Positions 15,302 through 23,040 are shown, numbered from the stretch's first letter. The stretch: DNA of 64,000 nucleotides from an archaeon GW2011_AR5 (GCA_000806115.1 JWKQ01000001.1:151784-215783), one strand, 5' to 3'. Program-made: numbers and translations. The notes: generated by a model from the letters alone, not told the origin.

Positions 15302-16048
15302 ATGTCAGACCCCGTAACGCTGTCGCTCCTTAGCGTAATTTTAGTCAGCGTAGTGTCGTTCGCAGGGGTACTAACACTCGTCCTGAAGGACGTGACGATA
15401 AGGAAATTCCTGCTTTATTTTGTCGCCTTTTCGGCAGGCGCGCTGTTCGGCGACGCTTTCATACACCTCCTGCCCGAGGTGACGGCGGACGGCTTCACAA
15501 CCAACATATCGCTGTACATACTCTCTGGCGTAATAGTTTCTTTTCTTGTAGAGAAGGGCGTGCACTGGAGGCACTGCCACATACCTTCCTCGAAAAAACA
15601 CCCCCACACGTTCGCCTACATGAACCTCTTCGGCGACGCCGTTCACAATTTCATCGACGGGCTGATAATAGCCGCATCGTACATGGTCAGCGTGCCGATA
15701 GGAATCGCCACGACCATAGCAGTAGTGTTCCACGAGATACCGCAGGAGATAGGGGACTTTGGCGTGCTGCTCCACGGCGGCTTCAGCAAAAATAAAGCGC
15801 TAATGCTGAATTTCCTTACGGCGGCAACCGCGATAGCCGGAGCCCTTATTGCACTGGCTGTCAGCGCGCAAATAGAAGGCTCGATAGTTTTTCTGGCTTC
15901 GTTCGCGGCGGGCGGGTTCATATACATAGCCGGCGCGGACCTGATACCGGAGCTGCACAAAAGATTCACGATAAAGAGCTCGATAGGACAGATAATAGCG
16001 CTGCTGCTTGGCATGGGAGTTATGTACCTTCTGATTTTCCTTGAATAG
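15302..16048 (+). CDS. ZIP-family divalent metal transporter
   Basis: 248 residues with about eight membrane segments. Signature metal-binding helices are present: HNFIDGLIIAAS in segment 4 and HEIPQEIGDFGVLLHGG in segment 5, which contain the conserved His, Asp and Glu ligands. A histidine-containing loop (HWRHCHIPSSKKHPH) follows segment 3, typical of the variable metal-binding loop. It imports Zn2+, Fe2+ or a related ion. It is divergent from a NikR-like regulator. Identification of the family is confident; the ion is not. Confidence 0.92.
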   Translation: MSDPVTLSLLSVILVSVVSFAGVLTLVLKDVTIRKFLLYFVAFSAGALFGDAFIHLLPEVTADGFTTNISLYILSGVIVSFLVEKGVHWRHCHIPSSKKHPHTFAYMNLFGDAVHNFIDGLIIAASYMVSVPIGIATTIAVVFHEIPQEIGDFGVLLHGGFSKNKALMLNFLTAATAIAGALIALAVSAQIEGSIVFLASFAAGGFIYIAGADLIPELHKRFTIKSSIGQIIALLLGMGVMYLLIFLE

Positions 16049-16108
16049 TCTCACCCATGCTGCTTATAAAAAGCTTGTTTCATAATTTCAGATTGCTCTT
16101 GGTAGACA

Positions 16109-16227
16109 GCTCCAATGAAATAATGGTTTATTATTTCATGGCGATCGTAGTCTAGCCCGGTCAAACCGAGCCGATAGGATAGCGGCCTCTCACGCCGCGG
16201 ACACGGGTTCAAATCCCGTCGGGAGCA
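16109..16227 (+). tRNA. tRNA-Glu(CTC), interrupted by two probable introns
   Basis: The anticodon arm GCGGC-CTCTCAC-GCCGC gives anticodon CTC; the T arm is ACGGG-TTCAAAT-CCCGT; the 3' acceptor CGGGAGC needs a 5' partner GCTCCCG. GCTCC occurs at 16109-16113 and the missing CG at 16146-16147, implying a 32-nt insert (16114-16145) that contains a 10-bp hairpin. The D loop is 23 nt long; removing about 13 nt (16163-16175) leaves a normal loop. The spliced length would be 74 nt, standard for tRNA-Glu. Exact splice sites are inferred. Confidence 0.75.
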
Positions 16228-16345
16228 CTTGGAGAAAGGATTTGAGCCCTGCGGGTTCATCTTCGGCTGAGCGAAGCTCACCGAGAGCTCGACCACGGAA
16301 AGCAAAAGCTTTCCGGAGTCGCAGCAATCCCGTCGGGAGCACTTT
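16228..16345 (+). repeat. Hairpin-bearing insert ending in a duplicate of the tRNA-Glu 3' end
   Basis: The tRNA-Glu 3' segment AATCCCGTCGGGAGCACTT (16212-16230) is repeated at 16326-16344. Between the copies is a stretch of nested hairpins (for example CGGAAAGC-aaa-GCTTTCCG) preceded by GGGTTCA. The second copy therefore looks like a T arm whose loop holds a hairpin insert. This is either a partial tRNA duplication or a direct-repeat footprint of an insertion next to the tRNA. Confidence 0.55.
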
Positions 16346-16371
16346 TATCCTTCAATATTCAATCTTGTCTT

Positions 16372-17016
16372 ATGAACCAGCGGGAAGTATGGGAAGCCAT
16401 CGCAAGGGACTGGGCTGATTACAGGAAAGTCCCGCCGGAAGAGGCTGCTGAATTCATTGCAAACAAATCCGGGCTGCTGCTGGATTTGGGCTGCGGCTCC
16501 GGCAGGAACTTCATCCAGACTGACGCCGCTGTGATAGGCGCCGACTTCTCATACAACATGCTGCGCTTTGCAAGGAAAAATGCAAAGGAAAGAGGACTGG
16601 ATGTGCATCTTGCGGTTTCTGATGCCATTGCGCTTCCCTTCAAGGATGATTCGTTCGACGCTATTCTTGCGTTCAACCTCCTGCCGTCTGTAAAATTCAA
16701 CATGCACAAGAAAGTCCTCGAGGAAATCAAGCGCGTTTCAAAAAACGGGTCAGCCATATTCATCTCGGCATGGAACAAAGACCAGCCAAGGTTTGCCGGC
16801 AAAAAGCGCGAGTCCTTCATACCGTGGAAAACCGGGGGAAAAGAATATCAAAGATACTACTACCTCTACTCGAAGGACGAATTTCAATCGCTGCTGAAGA
16901 AGCATTTCAAGAACGTGAAAGTTTTCTACGGCAGGGAGAAGGCATTTAAAAAGTACTCAAAGAATATTATTGCCGTTGCGAGGGTAGCCAAGTCTGGTCA
17001 AAGGCGCAAGGCTTAG
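16372..17016 (+). CDS. Trm9/ALKBH8-like tRNA methyltransferase
   Basis: 214 residues, class I SAM methyltransferase. Motif I is LLDLGCGSGRNF (36-47), motif II is VIGADFSYNML, and motif IV is FDAILAFNLLPS. The C-terminal part, SAWNKDQPRFAGKKRESFIPWK followed by YQRYYYLYSKDEF, matches Trm9-like enzymes that methylate carboxymethyl groups on the wobble uridine of tRNAs. The last dozen codons lie inside the tRNA-Leu gene that follows on the same strand, and the stop codon TAG is the anticodon of that tRNA, so the two genes overlap by 39 bases. The C-terminal residues encoded by the tRNA are basic. Confidence 0.82.
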   Translation: MNQREVWEAIARDWADYRKVPPEEAAEFIANKSGLLLDLGCGSGRNFIQTDAAVIGADFSYNMLRFARKNAKERGLDVHLAVSDAIALPFKDDSFDAILAFNLLPSVKFNMHKKVLEEIKRVSKNGSAIFISAWNKDQPRFAGKKRESFIPWKTGGKEYQRYYYLYSKDEFQSLLKKHFKNVKVFYGREKAFKKYSKNIIAVARVAKSGQRRKA

Positions 17017-17133
17017 GAATTGTTAAGTGCGAAGCTCAGAAGCCAGACAAGTGAAAGACGCCAAAGCGTCAGTTCGCAAGTTAAGATACCTTGTCGGTTA
17101 GTCCGTTCGGCGGTTCGAATCCGCCCTCTCGCA
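16978..17133 (+). tRNA. tRNA-Leu(TAG) with a 70-nt intron
   Basis: The acceptor GCGAGGG pairs with CTCTCGC (one G-T); the D stem is GCC/GGC; the anticodon stem CAAGG/CCTTG holds CTTAGG and A38; the long variable arm CGG-TTAGT-CCG and the T arm GGCGG-TTCGAAT-CCGCC are intact. The intron spans about 17018-17087 at the canonical 37/38 site. CTTAG of the anticodon loop can pair with TTAAG near the intron 3' end, as in a bulge-helix-bulge, and the intron contains a TGCGAA/TTCGCA helix and a GACGC/GCGTC hairpin. The 5' half doubles as the end of the upstream gene. Confidence 0.9.
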
Positions 17134-17134
17134 T

Positions 17135-17166
17135 AACCTTTTTTCTTTGAGGAAAGAAAAAAGGTT
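17135..17166. terminator. Perfect 14-bp hairpin after tRNA-Leu
   Basis: AACCTTTTTTCTTT (17135-17148) pairs exactly with AAAGAAAAAAGGTT (17153-17166) across a 4-base loop, two bases after the tRNA 3' end. It may terminate transcription. Related TTTTCTTT/AAAGAAAA hairpins occur at about 41523, 41886 and 48826, so it may belong to a repeat family. Confidence 0.5.
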
Positions 17167-17208
17167 AATCAAAAAAGAAAATATTACATAGGTTCGCTGG
17201 CGCTCACT

Positions 17209-17535
17209 ATGAAAATCTTCTACGCGGCTGTGACAGACCTGTTCTTCATCGGGAAGATTGGCAGCTTCGCGAAAGCCGTCGGCTCTAAAGTTGTGTTTGT
17301 CGACAGCTATGAGCACCTACTGGAGGCTATAGAAGACAACAAGCCTGAAGCCGTGCTGGTTGACTTAACCGGCTTCCTCACGCTGGCTCACATCGAGGCT
17401 ATCAGGGGAAAAGGCGTCCGCGTTATCGGATATCTCCCCCATGTCCAGACTGAACTGATGGAAAGAGCGAAAAAAGTCTGCGAAGTGTACACGCAGGGAG
17501 AATTCTCTAATAATCTTGTGAAGATACTGGGATAA
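17209..17535 (+). CDS. CheY-like (pseudo-receiver) protein
   Basis: 108 residues with a flavodoxin/receiver-like alternation of strands and helices: KIFYAAVTDLFFIGKIGSFAKAVGSKVVFV, then AVLVDLTGF at the position of the phospho-acceptor strand, then VRVIGYLPHV and a C-terminal helix. The aspartate of VLVDLT could be the acceptor, but the acidic pocket at the N-terminus is largely missing, so phosphorylation is doubtful. No partner kinase is nearby. It converges on the thymidine kinase gene with no gap. Confidence 0.6.
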   Translation: MKIFYAAVTDLFFIGKIGSFAKAVGSKVVFVDSYEHLLEAIEDNKPEAVLVDLTGFLTLAHIEAIRGKGVRVIGYLPHVQTELMERAKKVCEVYTQGEFSNNLVKILG

Positions 17536-18150
17536 CTAGCGCTCTATCTGGTGGCATTCCCTGCATCGCGCCTCGTACATTTCCGCCGCGCCAACCACGA
17601 TGGTGGGGTCGCCATATTTTGCGGGCATGCCGTCTATGAGCCTCTGTGTCATGACGGCTTCCCTGTCCTTGCACTTTATGCATATTGCCTTCAGCTTGTC
17701 GACAAAATCTGCGTGCGCAAGAAGCCGCGACATATTCGGGAAAGGCTCGCCCCTGAAATCCGTGTCAAGGCCCGCAGCGACCACGCGCCTTCCCTGCCTT
17801 ACGCATTCCAGGACGAAATCCACTATCCCGTCATCGTACATCCATATCTCGTCGAACGCAACGACTTCAGGGTTCTTCTCGATTATTATCCTCCTGATTT
17901 CTTCTATGGCATCCGCGTCTATGCCGGTTATAACAGCCTCCAGCTTTCTTTGGTCGTGAGAAACGACGTGCGTTGCATCGTATCTTGTGTCTATTGACGG
18001 CTTGAAGATGACAAATTTCTTGCCGCTGATTTGGACGCGCTTCATTCGGCGGATGAGCTCTTCGGACTTGCCGGAGAACATCGGGCCGCACACCACTTCA
18101 AGACTGCCCGACGGTCTTCCGGCGTCAGTCGGCATCTTGAAGTCATTCAT
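17536..18150 (-). CDS. tdk: Thymidine kinase
   Basis: 204 residues, type II thymidine kinase of nucleotide salvage (thymidine to dTMP). The P-loop GPMFSGKS lies at 22-29, the DEIWMYDDGIVDF segment is the Mg-binding DE(A/I) motif, and the LASSO/zinc module is present as CIKCKDREAVMTQR and CRECHQ (four cysteines). Length is normal. The start ATG overlaps the end of a small upstream gene (18143-18316), so the two are probably translated together. Confidence 0.96.
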   Translation of the reverse strand: MNDFKMPTDAGRPSGSLEVVCGPMFSGKSEELIRRMKRVQISGKKFVIFKPSIDTRYDATHVVSHDQRKLEAVITGIDADAIEEIRRIIIEKNPEVVAFDEIWMYDDGIVDFVLECVRQGRRVVAAGLDTDFRGEPFPNMSRLLAHADFVDKLKAICIKCKDREAVMTQRLIDGMPAKYGDPTIVVGAAEMYEARCRECHQIER

Positions 18151-18316
18151 GTTCAGGCCTCCTTATTCTTTCTTCGAAACATCTCAAAGGTTCGTAAATT
18201 GGTCCCATGCCGCCTCCCAGCGCATAATGTTCCGGCGTGCCGTATTCCGGACACCTGTTGGGATATTTTAGTTTCATCAGCACAGAGTCGGTTTTAGAAT
18301 GAGGAATGTCATGCAT
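18143..18316 (-). CDS. Small hypothetical protein upstream of tdk
   Basis: 57 residues (begins MHDIPHSKTDSVLMKLKYPN, ends CFEERIRRPEHE) with two cysteines and a GTPEHYALGGGMGPIYEPL segment. Its TGA lies 5 bases inside tdk, typical of coupled genes. A TATA-like AT run near 18350 lies about 35 bases upstream, so this ORF, not tdk, would be first in the transcript. The tdk ribosome site (AAGGAGG) falls within its coding sequence. No family is recognised. Confidence 0.5.
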   Translation of the reverse strand: MHDIPHSKTDSVLMKLKYPNRCPEYGTPEHYALGGGMGPIYEPLRCFEERIRRPEHE

Positions 18317-18380
18317 TTTATCGTGGATGATTATATCGCCAAACTTTAAGAATTAAATATCAGGACGGACAATTAGTATC

Positions 18381-19187
18381 ATGCGCAAGATGGTCGCTGC
18401 CGTAATATACAAGGAAGGGAAGTTCCTCGTACTGAGGCGCAGGCTGCGCTGGAAGGGCTGGGAGTTCCCGAAGGGCGAGACGCACGAAGGCCTAAGGCAT
18501 GCAGTAATGAGAAAGATACGCGGGGAAACGGGGCTGAGAAAGATAAGCATTGTTTCCAGGCTGCCAATAGAAATAATTTATCATCATGACGACATGCACG
18601 GGCACCACACATCCGCGCTCAAGGCTTTCCTTGCGGAATGTCGCGGCGGCAATGTTCGCCTGTCCGCAGAGCATTCCTCATACAGATGGGTGACTGCGGA
18701 ACAGGCTGAAAAGCTCCTTACATTCAGCACCCACAGGACGTTCCTGAAGCATGCAGCCGAATATTTCGCCAGGAAAAACAGGGAAGAAAAAAAGAATCTG
18801 ATAGAAAAACTGTCCAGAAAACATGTCACGCTGTTCAGATACGACGGCAGATGCGTTTCGCTGAAATACGACGGCGCGCACCTGCGCTGCAAAGCTGTGC
18901 GCAGGGCCGTAAAGGATGTCGGCGACTGGTCAAAAAAGAAAAACATAGTATATTACGACAAGAACCTGCCGGAGTCGGGCTTGCTGCCCATACTGCTCCA
19001 TGAGGTCGTGGAAAAACATGTCACGCAAAAGTACAAACTGGACGTCGACACGGAGGCGCACACGATAGCGCAGGCAGTGGAGAAGGAATGGATAGCCGAC
19101 AAGCGGTGGATAGCCCAGGCGAAAATCGTGACGCGCGCATGGGTGAAGGCAAACCGCAGGAAAGTCGGGAAGAGCAAGTTCTACTGA
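18381..19187 (+). CDS. Nudix-like protein fused to a HEVVEKH-containing domain
   Basis: 268 residues. Residues 1-130 form a Nudix fold (AAVIYKEGKFLVLRRRLRWKGWEFPKG, then RKIRGETGL). The Nudix box is short and imperfect: REUxEE reads RKIRGE, so one metal-binding glutamate is missing and hydrolase activity is uncertain. The second domain (about 140-268) contains NIVYYDKNLPESGLLPILLHEVVEKHV, with a histidine/glutamate cluster reminiscent of a metal site, then a long helix and a basic tail. I do not recognise this second domain. Divergent from the tdk transcript. Confidence 0.65.
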   Translation: MRKMVAAVIYKEGKFLVLRRRLRWKGWEFPKGETHEGLRHAVMRKIRGETGLRKISIVSRLPIEIIYHHDDMHGHHTSALKAFLAECRGGNVRLSAEHSSYRWVTAEQAEKLLTFSTHRTFLKHAAEYFARKNREEKKNLIEKLSRKHVTLFRYDGRCVSLKYDGAHLRCKAVRRAVKDVGDWSKKKNIVYYDKNLPESGLLPILLHEVVEKHVTQKYKLDVDTEAHTIAQAVEKEWIADKRWIAQAKIVTRAWVKANRRKVGKSKFY

Positions 19188-19256
19188 AGCACGAAACAAT
19201 TACAAAATCTGGTATGACATAGTTTTAAAAAATATTGATGTATCCTTTCTATCAGT

Positions 19257-20276
19257 ATGACTCCTACTGATGCTACTGTTTCTGAAGACGTTCCAAGACC
19301 CTTTGGACTCGCAGTGCCTGACTATAAAAAAATGGGAATTCCGGGACCTTATTTCGGGGATGCCGTCTGGTCTCACCTGCAGGAACTTGACGCGAACTCC
19401 GGGCTTTTTCAATATATCCCGCTTGATGTCATTCCTTTTCCTGACGGAGCCGAAAAAGTCATAGTTGGGGAGAACTGCCGGGACAAGGTAATTTACGTCG
19501 TTCATTCCCTGTATACAATTCCCGCCAGGCATGTGCTTTTGGGCGCACAATACTGCGATTCCATAGTGAGGTCCGACGCCGAAAAGGTCCATTTGGTTGA
19601 ACTGTTCAATCCTCATTACAGGCAGGATGCACGAAAAGACAGGGAGCCCATAACAGCAAAACTGGTCGCCGATCTTTATCACTTGTCAGGCATGGACACT
19701 ATGTACACGGCGGATCCACACTCGAAACAGCTGGCAGGATTTTTCAGGAAATTCGAACCTCTTCCAATGACAAGAAGACTGGCTAAACGGGTAAGAAATA
19801 GTTACGATTTAAGCAATGCTGTGGTTGCGTCGGCAGACGGCGGCAGCGAGGACAGGGCGGAACTTTTTGCAAATCTTCTTGGACTCCCTCTCGTGAAAAT
19901 CCATAAGGAACGGGTTGCGGGTGATGATGTCAGGGTAAAGGCAATTTTGGGAGATGTAGACGGCAAAGACGTGTATCTGCGTGATGACATCATCAGCACC
20001 GGTGGAACTACAGTTAAAGATGCAGCAGCCTTGAGAGAACAAGGAGCCAGGCTGGTATACAATGTTTCCACACACCTTGAATTATGCGGAGGCGCCCGCG
20101 AAAGACTTCGGGAACATGATATTCGTGTTATAGGCACAAACAGCGTGCCCCAAATCATTTCGGAAGAAGAATCACACCACATAGATGTAGTTGACATTTC
20201 GGATATAATTGCAAGCGTGATTTATACAAAAGCCAGAATGGGCTCGCTCCGCGGATTCTTCAGGGAAAGAGAATAA
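19257..20276 (+). CDS. Ribose-phosphate pyrophosphokinase-family protein
   Basis: 339 residues. It follows the PRPP synthetase plan of two phosphoribosyltransferase folds: NPHYRQDARKDREPITAKLVADLYHLSGMD matches the flexible-loop region (YxRQDRK..REPI.AK), TADPHSKQLAGFF matches the DLHxxQIxGFF site, and DDIISTGGTT (from about 243) is the PRPP-binding loop. It would make PRPP from ribose 5-phosphate and ATP. It is divergent from typical Prs, with a long N-terminal extension, so it may be a family variant. An AT-rich promoter lies just upstream. Confidence 0.85.
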   Translation: MTPTDATVSEDVPRPFGLAVPDYKKMGIPGPYFGDAVWSHLQELDANSGLFQYIPLDVIPFPDGAEKVIVGENCRDKVIYVVHSLYTIPARHVLLGAQYCDSIVRSDAEKVHLVELFNPHYRQDARKDREPITAKLVADLYHLSGMDTMYTADPHSKQLAGFFRKFEPLPMTRRLAKRVRNSYDLSNAVVASADGGSEDRAELFANLLGLPLVKIHKERVAGDDVRVKAILGDVDGKDVYLRDDIISTGGTTVKDAAALREQGARLVYNVSTHLELCGGARERLREHDIRVIGTNSVPQIISEEESHHIDVVDISDIIASVIYTKARMGSLRGFFRERE

Positions 20277-20304
20277 TTTATACGGCAAAAGCAATGTAAT
20301 TTAC

Positions 20305-22560
20305 ATGAACTACAGGGTAAAAAGGCGCGGAACAGACGGACGCCAAAGGCGTCATACGAATTACGTTCTCCCATTCAGCAAGCTTCGCATAAAGGACGTC
20401 CCGCTGGTCGGCGGAAAAACGGCTTCGCTCGGCGAGATGATGTCCATAGGATTGCCTGTGCCTGACGGATTTGCCGTGAGCGCCGAGGCGTACAAATTCT
20501 TCATAAAGGAAAACAACCTGGACGGCGAGATCAAGGAAATAATAAGAGGCTCCGATTTGAAAAAACTGAAAGAACTGAGGAAGGCGGGCAGCGGCATACG
20601 TTCACTGATCAAAGAATCATCTTTCCCCCCGGAACTTGAGAAGCAGATTCTTGCTTCGTACCGCAGACTTGGCAGCAGGTTCGTCGCGGTTCGCAGCTCT
20701 GCTACGGCAGAGGATTTGCCGGACGCGAGCTTCGCCGGAGAGCAGGAAAGCTACCTCAACGTTGACGAAAAGCATTTGCTCGCGCGGATAAAGGACTGCT
20801 TCGCGTCGCTTTTCACCGACCGCGCGATAAGCTACAGGGAAGACAAGCGGTTTGACCATTTCAAAATCTACCTGTCGGTTGCAGTGGAGAAACAGGTTTT
20901 CTCGAAGGCGAGCGGCGTAATGTTCACTCTTGACCCGGACAACGGGCACAGGAATTTCATTGTGATTAATTCATCTTACGGACTGGGTGACTACATTGTG
21001 CAGGGGCGCGTGACGCCGGACGAATTCCGGATATTCAAGAAGAACTGCAAACTGATAGAGAAACGCCTTGGCAAGAAGGACGTGATGGAGATACGCGACA
21101 TATTCGGTGTGAAGCAAAAGCGCATCTCGCCGGGCATGCAGAAAACATTCTCGCTCACCGACAGGGAAGCAGAGCAGCTGGCACAGTTCGGCAAGCGGAT
21201 AGAAGAGCACTACAAGCGCCCGATGGACATCGAGTGGGCGAAGGATGACAAGCTGTACATAATACAGGCGCGGCCGGAGACGATACACTCGCAGCGCACA
21301 GCATACGAGGAGTTCAGGCTGACTGAGAAAGGAAACTTGCTGGCAGAAGGCGCGTCTGTCGGAAGAAAAATCGGCACGGGGCGCGTGAACATAATCAGGA
21401 GCGTCCGCGACATAGGAAAATTCAGGAAAGGGGAAGTGCTGGTCACGACGGCAACAGACCCCGACTGGGAGCCGATAATGAAAATCGCCGCGGGCATAAT
21501 CACTGAGGAAGGCGGGCGCACATCCCATGCCGCAATCGTAAGCCGCGAGCTTGGGATTCCTGCTGTTGTCGGCGTAAGCGGCGCGACGAAAAGACTGCAC
21601 GGGACGGTTACTATTGACTGTTCCGGCGAGAAAGGGCGCATCTGGAAAGGCGCGCTGAAATACGAGAAGCGCGAGCATGACGTCAGGAAGATGCCGAAAA
21701 CAAGGACGCGAATTTATGTAAACGTAGGCGAGCCTGACGAGGCTGCGGATGCGTCGCTGCTGCCTGTTGACGGCGTGGGGCTTGCGCGAGAGGAGTTCAT
21801 AATTTCCTCATCGATCGGCGAACATCCTCTCGCGATGATAAAGCAGAAGCGCGAGAACATTTTCATAGACAAGCTTGCCAGCGGCGTGGCGAAGATAGCT
21901 GCATCCTTCTATCCGCGTCCTGTTGTAATACGCTTTAGCGACTTCAAGACAAACGAGTACCGCAACCTCAAGGGCGGCGAACACTTCGAGCCGTTGGAAA
22001 GCAACCCGATGATCGGCTGGAGAGGCGCCTCGCGTTACATAAGCAGCTACGAGCCTGCTTTTCGCTTAGAGCTGAAAGCCTTCAAAAAATGTGAGCGGCT
22101 CGGGCTGGACAATATCAGACTGATGGTGCCATTCTGTAGGACGCTGGAAGAGGCGGACAAGACGCTGGCGATAATCCACGATGAGAAGATAACATTTGAC
22201 GTAGGCGTGATGGCGGAGATACCTGCGAACGTGATACTTGCAAAGGAGTTTTCCAAGAGATTCAAGTTTTTCTCTATAGGCTCGAATGATTTGACGCAGC
22301 TCACGCTTGGTATTGACAGAGACAACACAATGCTGGCCAAGGAGTTTGACGAGCGGAACGAGGCGGTAAAGACAATGATAAAGAATCTCATAAAGGACGC
22401 GCACGGAGCCGGGCGAACTGTCGGCATTTGCGGGCAGGCACCCTCAGATTATCCGGATTTTGCAGAATTTCTTGTGAAACAGCGCATTGACAGCATATCA
22501 GTCAATCCCGATGTTGCAGTGAGCACGCGGTTGCTTGTTGCAAGGGCTGAGAAGAAGTAA
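20305..22560 (+). CDS. ppsA: Phosphoenolpyruvate synthase (pyruvate, water dikinase)
   Basis: 751 residues. It converts pyruvate and ATP to PEP, AMP and phosphate, a gluconeogenic step. Order: ATP-grasp N-terminal domain (VGGKTASLGEM; RSSATAEDLPDASFAGEQESYLN), swivelling phosphohistidine domain with GGRTSHAAIVSRELGIPAVVG (His408), and the C-terminal PEP/pyruvate barrel (FSIGSNDLTQLTLGIDRD; GICGQAPSDYP). The N-terminus is odd: the usual short start (MxYVLPF) is preceded by about 20 residues, MNYRVKRRGTDGRQRRHT, whose DNA contains a GACGCC-aaa-GGCGTC hairpin like those between genes. A hairpin insertion that stayed in frame is a possible cause. Confidence 0.96.
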   Translation: MNYRVKRRGTDGRQRRHTNYVLPFSKLRIKDVPLVGGKTASLGEMMSIGLPVPDGFAVSAEAYKFFIKENNLDGEIKEIIRGSDLKKLKELRKAGSGIRSLIKESSFPPELEKQILASYRRLGSRFVAVRSSATAEDLPDASFAGEQESYLNVDEKHLLARIKDCFASLFTDRAISYREDKRFDHFKIYLSVAVEKQVFSKASGVMFTLDPDNGHRNFIVINSSYGLGDYIVQGRVTPDEFRIFKKNCKLIEKRLGKKDVMEIRDIFGVKQKRISPGMQKTFSLTDREAEQLAQFGKRIEEHYKRPMDIEWAKDDKLYIIQARPETIHSQRTAYEEFRLTEKGNLLAEGASVGRKIGTGRVNIIRSVRDIGKFRKGEVLVTTATDPDWEPIMKIAAGIITEEGGRTSHAAIVSRELGIPAVVGVSGATKRLHGTVTIDCSGEKGRIWKGALKYEKREHDVRKMPKTRTRIYVNVGEPDEAADASLLPVDGVGLAREEFIISSSIGEHPLAMIKQKRENIFIDKLASGVAKIAASFYPRPVVIRFSDFKTNEYRNLKGGEHFEPLESNPMIGWRGASRYISSYEPAFRLELKAFKKCERLGLDNIRLMVPFCRTLEEADKTLAIIHDEKITFDVGVMAEIPANVILAKEFSKRFKFFSIGSNDLTQLTLGIDRDNTMLAKEFDERNEAVKTMIKNLIKDAHGAGRTVGICGQAPSDYPDFAEFLVKQRIDSISVNPDVAVSTRLLVARAEKK

Positions 22561-22890
22561 TTACTTGAATTTACTGTAAAGCCTGTCAATCTTCGCAGCA
22601 AGTATGAAGTCGTTCTCGCTCAATCCGCCGATTGCATGCGTCCATATCTCTATGTCCAGCTTGTTATAGTGCACTGTGAAATCCGGATGATGCCCTTCCT
22701 TCTCTGCTAGTTTTGCCATGTCATTTATGAACTTGATGAGTGACATGAAGTCCCTGAAGACTAGTCGCTTCACCAGCTTGTTGTCATGGATTTTCCAACT
22801 GTTGACTTCTTTCAGGTATTTCGCCGCTTCGCTTCTCGAGAAGGGTTTCACCCCGCCCTCGCAAGGCGCGCATTTTTTTGTGAGATCCAT
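22561..22890 (-). CDS. Pterin-4a-carbinolamine dehydratase
   Basis: 109 residues from the ATG at 22890. The enzyme dehydrates 4a-hydroxy-tetrahydropterins, in other prokaryotes usually linked to pterin recycling. The family core is present: WKIHDNKLVKRLVFRDFMSLIKFINDMAKLAEKEGHHPDFTVHYNKLDIEIWTHAIGGLSENDF, with the catalytic EGHHPD histidines and a Trp-Thr-His triplet. A longer in-frame start at 22956 would add residues without family support. No aromatic hydroxylase is nearby, so a moonlighting role is possible. Confidence 0.92.
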   Translation of the reverse strand: MDLTKKCAPCEGGVKPFSRSEAAKYLKEVNSWKIHDNKLVKRLVFRDFMSLIKFINDMAKLAEKEGHHPDFTVHYNKLDIEIWTHAIGGLSENDFILAAKIDRLYSKFK

Positions 22891-22926
22891 TAGAATCAGA
22901 TGTGATGGAAAATTATTAATGATAGA

Positions 22927-22999
22927 GGACTTTGAATAAATATATCTTTCGTTCAAAGTCCTTATTGTGAACTTTGATAAATCAGGGTGATCAAAGTTC
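22927..22999. repeat. Two adjacent palindromes between divergent genes
   Basis: GGACTTTGAA (22927-22936) pairs with TTCAAAGTCC (22952-22961), and GAACTTTGAT (22969-22978) pairs with ATCAAAGTTC (22990-22999). The half-sites are related (ACTTTGA), so these could be two operator dimers or another pair of adjacent hairpins like the intergenic repeat elements. Confidence 0.5.
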
Positions 23000-23040
23000 T
23001 CAATGGTAAGATATTAAAAGAATCCCCCGTTTCATCATAT

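Noticed and set aside
16228-16345. A second, complete tRNA after tRNA-Glu
   Set aside because: Only the T arm and 3' acceptor are duplicated; no D arm or anticodon arm can be built.
20971-21678. 235-residue minus-strand frame across ppsA
   Set aside because: Antisense to PEP synthase; no start signals.
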